In this document: in pieces, positions 1 through 10,232 of the stretch
Layout of the letters: the number at the start of each line of letters is the position of its first letter
Numbering within the stretch: position 1 is the stretch's first letter
From: Micromonospora musae
GTDB taxonomy: Bacteria; Actinomycetota; Actinomycetes; Mycobacteriales; Micromonosporaceae
Assembly: GCF_003626635.1 (NCBI RefSeq)
Contig: NZ_RAZT01000001.1
Span: forward strand, 186,001-250,000
Reading direction: 5' to 3'
DNA: 64,000 nucleotides
The notes under the pieces: generated by a model
What the model saw: only the letters and a program-made list of their open reading frames with translations
Database searches by the model: none
What the model was told of the DNA's origin: nothing
Position numbers and translations under genes: made by a program

Positions 1-1225
1 CGTACCGGGTGAACTGCCAGAAGCTGATCGGTTGGCCGGCGCGGGCGGCGATGCCCAGCACCACGATGTTCGCGCTGGCCGCGACGGCGGTGCCGTTGCC
101 GCTCAGGTCGGCGCCGAGGGCGAAGGACCACCACAGCGCCTGCCCGGTCTGCGGGTCCGCCCCGGCGACGATGTTCTCCACGATCGGTGCCATCGTCGCC
201 GTGTACGGAATGTTGTCGAAGAACGCGCCGAGCACCGCCGAACCGAAGATGAGGCTTGTCGCTCCGGCGAACCAGCTCTCGCCGACGGCGTCGGTCGCCC
301 ACCGCCCGATCTGCTCGATCACCCCGGTCTCGGTGAGACCGGCGACCATGACGAACAGGCCGAGGAAGAACACGAGGGTCGGCCACTCGACCTCCGCCAC
401 GTACTTCGCGGTGTCGGCGCGGGTGACGAGGACCATCACGCCGGCGCCGACCAGGGCGATGATCGCCACGTCGACACCGATCACGGTGTGCAGCGCGAAG
501 GCGGCCATCACCAGCACCAGCACGACCAGGCTGCGGGTCAGCATCGCCGGGTCGGTGATCGCGGCGCGGGCGTCCATGTCGCGTACGGCCGCGAACCGCT
601 CCGGGTGGTACTCGAACGACCGGCGGAACATGAACCGCGCCAGTACGAGGAACGCCAGGAACATGAGCAGGGCGACCGGGGCCATGTGCAGCAGGAAGTC
701 GTTGAAGCTCAGCCCGGCGCGGCTGCCGATGATGATGTTCGGCGGGTCACCGATGAGGGTGGAGGCGCCCGCGATGTTCGACGCCAGCACCTCGGCGATC
801 AGGTACGGGACGGCGGAGATGCCGAGCCGGCGGCAGACCGAGATGGTGATCGGCGCGACCAGCATGACCGTCGTGACGTTGTCCAGGACCGGTGAGGCGA
901 GCCCGGTGATCGTCACGAGCAGCACCATCAGCCGGTAGGGCCGGCCCTGCGAGCGTTGCGCCGCCCAGATCGCGAGGAACTCGAAGACGCCGGTTTGTTT
1001 GATCACCCCAACGATGATCATCATGCCGAGGAGCAGGAAGATGACGTCCCAGTCGATCCCGGCGTGATGGGAGTAGAAGACCTCCGAGCCCGGCACCCGG
1101 CCGAGCAGGGCCATCAGGCCGGCGGCACCCAGCACCACCGCCACCCGATTGATCTTCTCGGTGGCGATGAACAGGAACGCCACCGCGAAGATCACGGTGG
1201 CGGCGATTGCGGGCCAGGTACTCAC
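1..1225 (-). CDS. ArsB/NhaD-type SLC13 family permease, 3' end outside window
   Basis: The minus strand reads from a GTG at 1225 to the window edge, so about 408 residues are seen and the C-terminus is missing. The product is a strongly hydrophobic, many-pass membrane protein. It carries the family signature NIAGASTLIGDPPNIIIG and a second half-repeat with ASANIVVLGIA near the visible end. This points to the ArsB/NhaD ion transporter group (arsenite, sodium/proton or dicarboxylate substrates). The substrate cannot be read from the sequence. No arsenic regulator or ArsA-like gene is visible beside it. It is transcribed away from the two-component genes to its right. The GTG start is the first codon giving a plausible N-terminus (STWPAIAATVIFAVAFLF); no strong ribosome site precedes it, so the start is tentative. 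Confidence 0.8.
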   Translation of the reverse strand, partial: MSTWPAIAATVIFAVAFLFIATEKINRVAVVLGAAGLMALLGRVPGSEVFYSHHAGIDWDVIFLLLGMMIIVGVIKQTGVFEFLAIWAAQRSQGRPYRLMVLLVTITGLASPVLDNVTTVMLVAPITISVCRRLGISAVPYLIAEVLASNIAGASTLIGDPPNIIIGSRAGLSFNDFLLHMAPVALLMFLAFLVLARFMFRRSFEYHPERFAAVRDMDARAAITDPAMLTRSLVVLVLVMAAFALHTVIGVDVAIIALVGAGVMVLVTRADTAKYVAEVEWPTLVFFLGLFVMVAGLTETGVIEQIGRWATDAVGESWFAGATSLIFGSAVLGAFFDNIPYTATMAPIVENIVAGADPQTGQALWWSFALGADLSGNGTAVAASANIVVLGIAARAGQPISFWQFTRY

Positions 1226-1786
1226 GGGCGCCGACCCGGGGGACCGTGCTCGGCGCCGGGACGCGTCTGCGCGGCTGCGGGCGGACGCGCCGCCGGTACC
1301 TGTCGTTTCGATACTGCGATCACGGGGACCTCCGGTGGGGTCGGACCACCAGGGCCCTCCCCGGCGGGCTCGGGACCACCGGGGAGGGCCGTCGGGGTGG
1401 CGGCGGGTTACGGACCGGGCGTCACGCCCGGCCTCCTGGTGCAAGTTCATCCGGCCGGGCCGCCGCCCGACATCGGGTCTGACACCCATTTGCCGCCGGT
1501 GTTGACCTGCAGATCCGCATTCGGCGAGGCCACGCGGCGCGGCGCCCGGGTGACGGCCCCGTCCGCTGCCCGCCGCAGGTCGTGCCATGCTGGCGGTGCC
1601 GGTCGCGTACGGCGAACCGGGCTCGCCGCCGCGCGTGCCCCGCCCGCCGCATTGAATTCGCCGGCACGGGCGAATGGGTGTCGACACGCATTTACACCGG
1701 CCCCCGGCGCCGGGAGGGTTGACCGGGATGGTGCCGGAGCGCGAGCGCGGCCCGGCCGACGGCCGGCGGGGGAAGGAGACCTACTG
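1226..1786. other. Intergenic region between divergent permease and sensor kinase
   Basis: These 561 bases hold no convincing gene on either strand. They carry a perfect 12-bp inverted repeat (1353-1364 with 1379-1390) and a smaller one at 1415-1431 (CCGGGCG-TCA-CGCCCGG). Two similar stretches at about 1481 (GACACCCATTTGCCGCCGG) and 1683 (GACACGCATTTACACCGG) could be regulator sites for one of the flanking genes. The promoters of both divergent genes must lie here, but no clear -35/-10 pair was recognised. Confidence 0.5.
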
Positions 1787-2743
1787 GTGTCGCTGTTCTG
1801 GCGGATCTTCCTGCTCAACGCCGCCGTGCTGATCACCGCGACACTGCTGCTGCTCGGCCCGGTCACCGTCTCCACCCCGGTGCTGCTCACCGAGGCGATC
1901 GTCCTCACGGTCGGTCTCGCGGCGATGCTGGTCGCCAACGCCGCGCTGCTGCGGGTCGGCCTGGCCCCGCTGCGGCGGCTGGCGCGGGCCATGACCACCA
2001 TCGACCTGCTCCAGCCCGAGCCGCGCCTGGTCGCCGTCGGTCACGGCGGCACCGCCGAGCTGATCCGCGCGTTCAACGCCATGATCGACCGGCTGGAGGC
2101 GGAGCGCGCCGCCAGCGCGGCGGCCGCGCTCTCCGCCCAGGAGGCCGAACGCCGCCGCGTCTCCCAGGAGCTGCACGACGAGGTGGGCCAGACGCTCACG
2201 GCGATGCTGCTCGAACTCAAGCAGGTGGCCCGGCACGCCCCGGAACCGATCCGCGCCCAACTCGCCGGGGTGCAGGAGACCACCCGCGACAGCCTCGACG
2301 AGATCCGGCGCATCGCCCGGCGCCTGCGCCCCGGGGTGCTGGAGGAGCTGGGGCTGGTCAGCGCCCTGAAGGCGCTCACCAGCGAGGTCACCGGGCACAG
2401 CGACCTGGGCGTCGAGCAGCACCTCACCACGGACCTGCCAGCCCTCGGCAACGAGGCCGAGCTGGTCATCTACCGGGTCGCCCAGGAGGCGCTGACCAAC
2501 ACCGTGCGGCACGGCAAGGCCACCGCTGTCGAGCTGTCCCTGGAGCACCCCGGCGGGTCCGTCCGGCTGCGCGTGCGCGACAACGGGCGGGGCATCGGCG
2601 GCGCGCCCGAGGGGGCCGGCATCCGCGGCATGCGGGAAAGGGCCCTGCTGATCGGCGCGCACCTCAGCGTCGGCCCGGCGCCCGCAGGGGGCACCGAGGT
2701 GCGGCTGACCGTACCCGTCGACGGGGCGGTCGACCGCCCGTGA
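1787..2743 (+). CDS. Two-component sensor histidine kinase, NarX/DesK class
   Basis: The 318-residue kinase has two N-terminal membrane segments (about residues 6-25 and 33-55). They are followed by a HAMP-like linker, then a HisKA_3 dimerisation box with the phospho-acceptor in SQELHDEVGQTL (H130), and a C-terminal HATPase domain (N box EALTNTVRHG, G boxes DNGRGIG and AGIRGMRERA). The periplasmic part is almost absent, so it probably senses a membrane or intracellular signal. The GTG start at 1787 has GGAAGGAGA at 1771-1779 with good spacing; the frame is open far upstream but that part is not protein-like. The stop overlaps the response regulator start by four bases (GTGA), so the two are co-translated partners. 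Confidence 0.9.
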   Translation: MSLFWRIFLLNAAVLITATLLLLGPVTVSTPVLLTEAIVLTVGLAAMLVANAALLRVGLAPLRRLARAMTTIDLLQPEPRLVAVGHGGTAELIRAFNAMIDRLEAERAASAAAALSAQEAERRRVSQELHDEVGQTLTAMLLELKQVARHAPEPIRAQLAGVQETTRDSLDEIRRIARRLRPGVLEELGLVSALKALTSEVTGHSDLGVEQHLTTDLPALGNEAELVIYRVAQEALTNTVRHGKATAVELSLEHPGGSVRLRVRDNGRGIGGAPEGAGIRGMRERALLIGAHLSVGPAPAGGTEVRLTVPVDGAVDRP

Positions 2744-3387
2744 CCACCCGCATCCTGCTCGCCGACGACCACGCCCTGGTCCGCCGTGGCGTGCGGCTCA
2801 TCCTCGACAGCGAACCCGACCTGACCGTGGTGGCGGAGGCGGGCGACGGCGCGGAGGCGGTCAGCCTCGCCGCCGCCGAACGCCCCGACCTGGTCATCCT
2901 CGACATCGCCATGCCTCGGATGACCGGCCTGCAGGCCGCTCGGGAGTTGGCCCGGCAGCAGCCGGAGCTGCGCATCCTGATCCTCACCATGTACGACAAC
3001 GAGCAGTACTTCTTCGAGGCGCTCAAGGCCGGCGCGAACGGGTACGTGCTCAAGTCCGTCGCCGACCGGGATCTGGTGGAGGCCTGCCGGGCCGCCATGC
3101 GCGACGAGCCGTTCCTCTACCCCGGCGCGGTCAACGCGTTGATCCGCAACTACCTGGAGCGCAGCGCGCAGGGTGCGGACGCCCCGGCCCGCGCGATAAC
3201 CGAGCGCGAGGAGGAGATCCTCAAGCTGGTCGCCGAGGGCCACTCCTCGAAGGAGATCGCCCGGCTGCTCTTCATCAGCGTCAAGACGGTCGAGCGGCAC
3301 CGGGCGAACCTGCTGCAGAAGCTCGGCCTGCGCGACCGGCTCGAACTGACCCGCTACGCGATCCGGGCCGGTCTGATCGAACCGTAG
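2740..3387 (+). CDS. NarL/LuxR-family response regulator
   Basis: This 215-residue protein has an N-terminal receiver domain with the acidic pocket ADD (residues 8-10), phospho-acceptor D55 in LVILDIAMP, and the conserved lysine in YVLKSV. The C-terminal LuxR-type helix-turn-helix has the typical ITEREEEILKLVAEG and SVKTVERHRANLLQKLG segments. It starts with GTG inside the stop of the kinase gene and is therefore its cognate regulator. Targets are unknown; the pair has no recognisable sensor-linked neighbour. Its last 34 bases overlap tail-to-tail with the convergent beta-propeller gene. Confidence 0.92.
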   Translation: MTTRILLADDHALVRRGVRLILDSEPDLTVVAEAGDGAEAVSLAAAERPDLVILDIAMPRMTGLQAARELARQQPELRILILTMYDNEQYFFEALKAGANGYVLKSVADRDLVEACRAAMRDEPFLYPGAVNALIRNYLERSAQGADAPARAITEREEEILKLVAEGHSSKEIARLLFISVKTVERHRANLLQKLGLRDRLELTRYAIRAGLIEP

Positions 3388-4553
3388 ACGGCCCAGACCG
3401 TGAGCCGCCCGCCCGGCGTGCGACACGCCAGCGCGCCGGCGACCGCCCGGCAGTCCCGTACGCCCACCGGCAGCACCCCGACCACGACCGGTCCGTCCCG
3501 GCCCGCCCGGGCGACCAGTTCGCGCCGGCCGTCCTCGATGGGCCGCAGCAGCAGTGGCGGGCCGCTGTCGTCCCGTCCGCCGGGCACCACCGTCCAGGCG
3601 GCGCCGCCCGGCCACGTCCACACCCGCTCCCCGGTGACCGGGTCGAGCGCCCACCGGTCGCGCCCGTCCTGCGCGCAGAGCAGCCCCTGACAGGCGCGGG
3701 TCGTCACCTCCCCGCCGTCGATCGGCGCCCGCCAGCGTGCGGTCAGCCCCGGCAGGTCGTAGCCGACCAGTTCGCCGCCGCCGGCCGTGGGGTGACGCAG
3801 CACCAGACGGTCCCCGACCACCTGCGGATTGCCGGGCGCGTAGTCGGCGGGCGGCAGCCGCCCCTCGCCGCGCACCGTCGCGTCGCGGACGTCGTACACC
3901 CGGGCCAGGCCGTCGTCGCGGACCACCAGCACCGCGCCGGGCGTGCCGGGCAGCACCGCCAGCACGGCGGTGGACGGCAACGGCACCGTCCAGCGGGTCG
4001 CCCCGGTGGCCGGGTCGACCCCACGCACCGCGCCCTCGATCCGCCGCCCCGGGTCGCTGACGCTACGCACCTCGGTCACCGCCACGGCACCGTCGCCGGC
4101 CGGGTACACCCGATCCGTCCGACGCCAACGCGGTGCGCCGGTCTCCGCGGAGCGGGCGGTGGTGCCGACCGCCCGCCGCGTCGCGTCCCGTTCGGTGACG
4201 AGCAGGAGGCCACCGGCGGGCTCGGCGGACCAGCCGGCCGCCGGTGGCACGCTCACCCGCCACCGCGGTGGCCCGTTCGGCGTCGCCGGGTCGTACGCGG
4301 TCATCGAGGGCCGGTCGGCGCCGGGCTCGACGACGAGCAGCGACGCGCCTCCGCCGAGCACCACGGAGCGTTCGGGCAGCATCGGTCCAGCCACGGCCGT
4401 CAGCCCCGCTGGCGGGGCCGCGCCGCCCAGCAGCGCGCAGAGCAGCAGCAGTGCGCTCACCGGCCACCAGCGAGACGTCGGCGACGTGCGCCGCTCGGTC
4501 TGCGGGGCGCCCCGCTCCGCGCCCAACTCGATGACGGACTCCACCGGCACCAT
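3354..4553 (-). CDS. Membrane-anchored PQQ-like beta-propeller protein
   Basis: The 399-residue product has a short cytoplasmic N-terminus, one membrane segment (WWPVSALLLLCALLGG, about residues 30-45), and then repeated blade-like strands. These include ATGATRWTVPLP, AVLVVRDDGLARVYDV and GRDRWALDPVTGERVWTWPG. The repeats resemble PQQ/BamB-type beta-propellers, whose blades carry W/G-rich motifs. Outside proteobacteria such proteins have no assigned role, and no BAM complex exists in this type of organism. The ATG at 4553 (MVPVESVIELGAERGAPQ) is preferred because the longer frame upstream is not protein-like. It converges with the response regulator, overlapping by 34 bases. Confidence 0.7.
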   Translation of the reverse strand: MVPVESVIELGAERGAPQTERRTSPTSRWWPVSALLLLCALLGGAAPPAGLTAVAGPMLPERSVVLGGGASLLVVEPGADRPSMTAYDPATPNGPPRWRVSVPPAAGWSAEPAGGLLLVTERDATRRAVGTTARSAETGAPRWRRTDRVYPAGDGAVAVTEVRSVSDPGRRIEGAVRGVDPATGATRWTVPLPSTAVLAVLPGTPGAVLVVRDDGLARVYDVRDATVRGEGRLPPADYAPGNPQVVGDRLVLRHPTAGGGELVGYDLPGLTARWRAPIDGGEVTTRACQGLLCAQDGRDRWALDPVTGERVWTWPGGAAWTVVPGGRDDSGPPLLLRPIEDGRRELVARAGRDGPVVVGVLPVGVRDCRAVAGALACRTPGGRLTVWAVYGSIRPARIA

Positions 4554-4584
4554 CCCCGTCGCTGCGAAAGACCCGAAGCGGCCG

Positions 4585-6288
<1,704 letters not shown>

Positions 6289-6389
6289 GCGCGCTCCTGG
6301 CACGGGCGGGGGGTGGTGGCCCGACGGTAGACGATGCGGTGGCGCCGGCGACAGAGGCGAATGCCGCCCGCGGACCCGTTGCGGTTCTC

Positions 6390-6395
6390 TACCGT
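6390..6395 (+). promoter_or_regulatory. -10 box of a leaderless transcript (TACCGT)
   Basis: TACCGT lies six bases before the GTG at 6402. A TANNNT box at this distance is the usual mark of leaderless transcription in actinobacteria. It supports the upstream GTG over the ATG at 6450. Confidence 0.55.
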
Positions 6396-6401
6396 CGGGG
6401 C

Positions 6402-6860
6402 GTGGGCGCTGGGCAGTCGTGGAGCAGGCCGGCCCGGCGAAGCCGTCCGATGCGTGCCGGGCTGGTGTTCGCCGGTGTCGGTGTCGTCCTGTGCTGCATC
6501 GGGGTGGCCGGCCTCGGGGTGCGCAACCTCCAGGTGGTCACCCAGGCGGCCGGTCCGGTGCGGGAGACCGCCGACGAGTTCCTGCGCGAGGTCGTCCTCG
6601 GTGACACCGGCCGCGCCTACGGCCGGCTCTGCGCCGACGCCCGCAAGAAGTGGAGCGAGGGCGGCTTCGAGAGCTGGGTGCGCACCCCGCCGGAGGTCCG
6701 GGACTACGAGATCGTGGACGTGTCGGTGACCACCGAGGGTGGCCGCCCGCTCGGCAAGGTGGTCATCGAGTTGACCCGCGCGAGCGGTCTGAGTGAGCAG
6801 CGTGAGCTGCCGGTGGTGCAGGAGGACGGTGGCTGGCGGGTCTGCGGTGACCCGCTCTGA
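6402..6860 (+). CDS. Small membrane-anchored protein of unknown function
   Basis: The 152-residue protein has a basic N-terminus (SRPARRSRP), one membrane segment (LVFAGVGVVLCCIGVAGLG) and a globular extracellular domain. That domain contains VRETADEFLREVVLGDTGRAYGRL and a C-terminal VVQEDGGWRVCGDPL. The pattern of an alpha helix followed by an ADARKKW segment and a terminal beta strand resembles DUF4878/lumazine-binding-like or NTF2-like secreted domains, a loose resemblance only. The start is set by a leaderless -10 box; ATG at 6450 is the alternative. Its end overlaps the start of the LtrA gene by 14 bases. Confidence 0.65.
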   Translation: MGAGQSWSRPARRSRPMRAGLVFAGVGVVLCCIGVAGLGVRNLQVVTQAAGPVRETADEFLREVVLGDTGRAYGRLCADARKKWSEGGFESWVRTPPEVRDYEIVDVSVTTEGGRPLGKVVIELTRASGLSEQRELPVVQEDGGWRVCGDPL

Positions 6861-8067
6861 CACCGTGCCGCGAGGACCCGTACGTCCCGACCTGATCCGT
6901 GAGCACCGCGGCGTCGAGCCGACCACGTCGACGGAGCTCTTCTTCGACCTGGTCTACATCTTCACGGTCACGCAGCTGGCCCAGTTCCTGATCCTGCATC
7001 CGGATCCGCTGGGGGCGTTACGGACCGTCATACTGCTGGGCCTGATCTGGCTGATCTGGATCTACACCGCCTGGACGACCAACTCGCTGCGCCCGGACCG
7101 CAGCCCGGTACGGGCCATGCTGCTCGCGGTGATGTTGGGCAGCCTCCTGCTGTCCGCGGCGATCCCGGCCGCGTTCGCCGGCAGCGGTCTGCTCTTCGCT
7201 GCGGCCTACGCCGCCGTTCAGGTGGGGCGGACCGGATTCGCGCTGTGGGCGGCGCACGGCCATCCCGGGTTGGAGCCCGGGCTGCGGCGGTCACTGCCGT
7301 GGAGAACCGGCACCTCCTTGCTGGTCGTGGCGGGCGGGCTGGTCGGCTCGCCGAACCGCGAGATCATCTGGACGGCGGTCATCGTCATCGACGTGCTCGT
7401 CCTCGCGACCGGGTTCCCCCTGCCCAGGCGCAGCCGCACCCGCCCGGAGCAGTGGGACGTGGAGGGCGGGCACCTGGCCGAGCGGTGCCAGGCGTTCATC
7501 CTGATCGCGCTGGGCGAGTCGATCCTGGTCACCGGGGGAATCCTGGCCGGGAACACCGGTCGGGCGGCGATCGGCGCGTTCCTGCTGGCCTTCGCCGGCT
7601 CGGTGGCCCTGTGGTGGGTGTACTTCGACCGGACGGCGCAGGCGGTGACGGCGGTGCTGACCCACGCGGGTGAGCGGGCCGGTCGGCTCAGCCGCGTCGC
7701 CTTCAACTACCTGCATCCGGTGATGGTGGCCGGCATCATCGTCAGCGCGGTCGGCGACGAGCGGCTGCTGCGCGACCCCGGTGGGCTGCTGGACGCCGGT
7801 ACGGCGCTGGTCGTGTTCGGGGGGCCGGCGTTGTTCCTCGCCGGGCACGCCGCGTACCAGCTGGTGCTGTTGCGACGCGGGTGGGCCGGCCGGCTCGGGG
7901 CGGTGCTGGTGCTGCTGGCGGCGGCGCCGGTGACGGTGGCCCTGCGGCTGCCGGTCGCGGTCGGTGAGGTGGTGGCGCTGCTGAGCACGGTCGCGGTGAT
8001 CATCGCCGACCGGGGGGCGGACCGGAGGGCCGGTCAGGGCCGGGGGCCGAGGTCCCCGCTGCGGTAG
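6847..8067 (+). CDS. Low temperature requirement protein A (LtrA) family membrane protein
   Basis: About 406 residues with roughly ten membrane segments. The hallmark is at the N-terminus: VEPTTSTELFFDLVYIFTVTQLA, followed by LIWLIWIYTAWTTNSL. The second half has the family block LAERCQAFILIALGESILV. LtrA was named from Listeria growth at low temperature and its biochemical role is not known. The GTG at 6847 overlaps the preceding gene; GTG at 6865 is the alternative. The 3' end overlaps the convergent thymidine kinase gene by 34 bases. Confidence 0.88.
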   Translation: MTRSDTVPRGPVRPDLIREHRGVEPTTSTELFFDLVYIFTVTQLAQFLILHPDPLGALRTVILLGLIWLIWIYTAWTTNSLRPDRSPVRAMLLAVMLGSLLLSAAIPAAFAGSGLLFAAAYAAVQVGRTGFALWAAHGHPGLEPGLRRSLPWRTGTSLLVVAGGLVGSPNREIIWTAVIVIDVLVLATGFPLPRRSRTRPEQWDVEGGHLAERCQAFILIALGESILVTGGILAGNTGRAAIGAFLLAFAGSVALWWVYFDRTAQAVTAVLTHAGERAGRLSRVAFNYLHPVMVAGIIVSAVGDERLLRDPGGLLDAGTALVVFGGPALFLAGHAAYQLVLLRRGWAGRLGAVLVLLAAAPVTVALRLPVAVGEVVALLSTVAVIIADRGADRRAGQGRGPRSPLR

Positions 8068-8750
8068 TGCCGCCGGCACAGCACCTGGTAGCGCACCTCG
8101 GCGGTCTCCACGGTGTCGCCGATGACGACCTGCGCGCCCTCGCGGGCCACCCGGCCGTCGACCACCCGCGCGTTGAGCAGCCCTTCCCGTCCGCACCAGC
8201 AGAGCACCTCGACCTGGATGCGCGCCACCTCGTCGGCGAGTTCGAAGAGCCGCTGGGCGGCGGGGAAGAGGTGGGAGCGGAAGTCGGTGGCCAGCCCGAA
8301 CGCGTACACGTCGACGTCGTAGCTGTCGACCAGTTCGGCCATCTGCTCGACGTGCTCGACGGTGTAGAAGCTGGCCTCGTCGCAGATGAGGTAGTCGACG
8401 CGGACGCCTTCGTCCCAGCGGCCGCGTACCAGGGCCCGCAGGTCGAGGTCGTCGGTGACCTCGATGGCGGAGTGTGCCAGGCCGATGCGGGTGGTGACCT
8501 GCGCACCCATGGACCTGTCGATGCGGGTGGTGACGAGGCCCCGGCGCCCCTGCCGGGCGTGGTTGTAGTTCATCTGCAGCGCCATCGTGGACTTGCCGCA
8601 GTCCATGGGTCCCCAGAAGAACTTGAGCGCCGCGGCGTGCAGCGGGCGACCGTTCATGCCGCGCGCCACCGCGCACCCGGCGGGGGCGTCGTCCGGGCCG
8701 GTGAAGGGGCGGGCCAGGCAGGTGGGTGCGGCAGCGGCGTCGTCAGTCAC
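8034..8750 (-). CDS. tdk: Thymidine kinase
   Basis: This enzyme phosphorylates thymidine with ATP in the pyrimidine salvage pathway in the cytoplasm. The 238-residue protein has the P-loop GPMDCGKST (residues 47-55) and the catalytic glutamate in ICDEASF (E125). The type II zinc ligands are visible as CWCG and CRRHY. The N-terminal 35 residues before LHAAALKFFWGPMDCGKS are longer than in most relatives, so an internal ATG at 8657 is possible. The GTG at 8750 is nevertheless supported by a TAGGCT -10 box eight bases upstream, a leaderless arrangement. Confidence 0.93.
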   Translation of the reverse strand: MTDDAAAAPTCLARPFTGPDDAPAGCAVARGMNGRPLHAAALKFFWGPMDCGKSTMALQMNYNHARQGRRGLVTTRIDRSMGAQVTTRIGLAHSAIEVTDDLDLRALVRGRWDEGVRVDYLICDEASFYTVEHVEQMAELVDSYDVDVYAFGLATDFRSHLFPAAQRLFELADEVARIQVEVLCWCGREGLLNARVVDGRVAREGAQVVIGDTVETAEVRYQVLCRRHYRSGDLGPRP

Positions 8751-8758
8751 GGTCGGGC

Positions 8759-8764
8759 AGCCTA
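8759..8764 (-). promoter_or_regulatory. -10 box of leaderless tdk transcript (TAGGCT)
   Basis: On the minus strand TAGGCT is followed by eight bases and then the GTG start of thymidine kinase. No ribosome binding site precedes that GTG, which fits a leaderless mRNA. Confidence 0.55.
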
Positions 8765-8820
8765 ACCCATCGACCGGCCTGCATCCGGCCGGACGATCAT
8801 GAACCGCGCGGGCGGGCGTG

Positions 8821-10215
8821 CTACAGGACCCGGGGCGGCGTGTTCCCGGCGGCCACGATGGCCCGGCGGATCGGCACGGACAGCAGCAGCAGGAACCCGA
8901 CCACGAAGAAGATCAGCAGTGAGACCAGCCCCACCCGGTACGAGGACGTCAGCTGGAAGACCAGGCCGAACGCGAGCGGCCCGAGCCAGCTGGTGCCCTT
9001 GTCGCTGATCTCGTAGAAGCCGTAGTACTCGCCCTCCTTGCCGGTGGGGATGAGCTGGCTGAACAGTGATCGGCTCAGGGCCTGGCTGCCGCCGAGGACC
9101 AGGCCGATCGCGGCGCCGAGGATCATGAACGGCAGCGGCGCCTCGGCGGGCAGCCGGAACGCGGCGATGATCACCGCCGTCCAGAGCACCAGGCTGAGCA
9201 GCACCGTCTTCCACGCGCCGACGCGCCGCGCGAGCGCGCCGAGCGACAGCGCCCCGCCGAAGGCGAGGAACTGCACCAGCAGGATGGTGACGATCAGGGT
9301 GTCCTGCTCCAGCCGCAGCTCCTCGGTGCCGTACTGGCTGGCGAGGGTGATGACGGTCTGGATGCCGTCGTTGTAGACCAGGAAGGCGAGCAGGAAGAAG
9401 AGGGTCAGCGGGTACGCCTTGATCTCCCGAAGGGTGCGGCCGAGCTGCCGGAACCCGTCGGTGAGCACATTGCCGCCCCGGGCCGCGATGGCCGCCGCGG
9501 TGGGGTGTTCACGCAGCCAGCGCAGCGGCACCAGGGTGAACACGGCCCACCACACGCCGGCGGAGACGATCGACCAGCGGGCCAGGTCCAGGGTGCGTTG
9601 CGGATTGTCGTCCTGGCTGAACATCGTGACCGCGACCAGGTTGAGCGCCAGCAGCAGGCCGCCGCCGAGGTAGCCCAGCGCCCAGCCGCGGCTGGAGATG
9701 CCGTCGCGCTCGTCGGGGCCGCCGAGCTGCGGCAGGAAGGAGTTGTAGACCACGATCGCGGCACCGAAGCTGATGTTGGCGATCAGGAAGAGCGCCCCGC
9801 CGAGCAGGTACCGGTCGCCGGTGACGAAGCCCATCGCGATGGTCGCGCCGGCGCCGGTGAAGGCCGCGCCGGCGAGCAGCCGCTTCTTGTGCATCGACCG
9901 GTCGGCGATGGCGCCCATCACCGGCAGCACGAAGACGGTGAGGAAGACCGACAGCGAGATGAGGTACGGGTAGTACGAGCCGGCGGCGACCCGGATACCG
10001 AGCGGATGCACGTAGCCGTCGCAGCTGTCCGCGCCGAGCTCGCAGCCGGCGGCCAGCTCGGTGACGGTGGTGAGGAACGGACCGAGGAAGACCGTGATGA
10101 CCGTGGTCTGGAAGGCCGAGTTGGCCCAGTCGTAGGCGTACCAGCCGGTGCGTTCGCGGCGGGTGCTCGCCGGGGGCGGGATGTCGCGCGCCGTGGGGGT
10201 CACGGTGTCGGCCAT
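8821..10215 (-). CDS. MFS transporter, UMF1/Atg22-like
   Basis: The 464-residue protein has about twelve membrane segments. The start region has the Atg22-like signature TGWYAYDWANSAFQTTVITVFLGPF, and the middle contains FLLAFLVYNDGIQTVITLASQYG. Yeast Atg22 exports amino acids from the vacuole; bacterial UMF1 members are uncharacterised, so the substrate is unknown. The gene lies 17 bases upstream of the end of a glycerophosphodiester phosphodiesterase gene in the same orientation (10233-11000). The two are probably co-transcribed, which would suit uptake or export of a lipid breakdown product, but this is inference. Confidence 0.85.
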   Translation of the reverse strand: MADTVTPTARDIPPPASTRRERTGWYAYDWANSAFQTTVITVFLGPFLTTVTELAAGCELGADSCDGYVHPLGIRVAAGSYYPYLISLSVFLTVFVLPVMGAIADRSMHKKRLLAGAAFTGAGATIAMGFVTGDRYLLGGALFLIANISFGAAIVVYNSFLPQLGGPDERDGISSRGWALGYLGGGLLLALNLVAVTMFSQDDNPQRTLDLARWSIVSAGVWWAVFTLVPLRWLREHPTAAAIAARGGNVLTDGFRQLGRTLREIKAYPLTLFFLLAFLVYNDGIQTVITLASQYGTEELRLEQDTLIVTILLVQFLAFGGALSLGALARRVGAWKTVLLSLVLWTAVIIAAFRLPAEAPLPFMILGAAIGLVLGGSQALSRSLFSQLIPTGKEGEYYGFYEISDKGTSWLGPLAFGLVFQLTSSYRVGLVSLLIFFVVGFLLLLSVPIRRAIVAAGNTPPRVL

Positions 10216-10232
10216 CGGGTCCTCTCGCCGGG

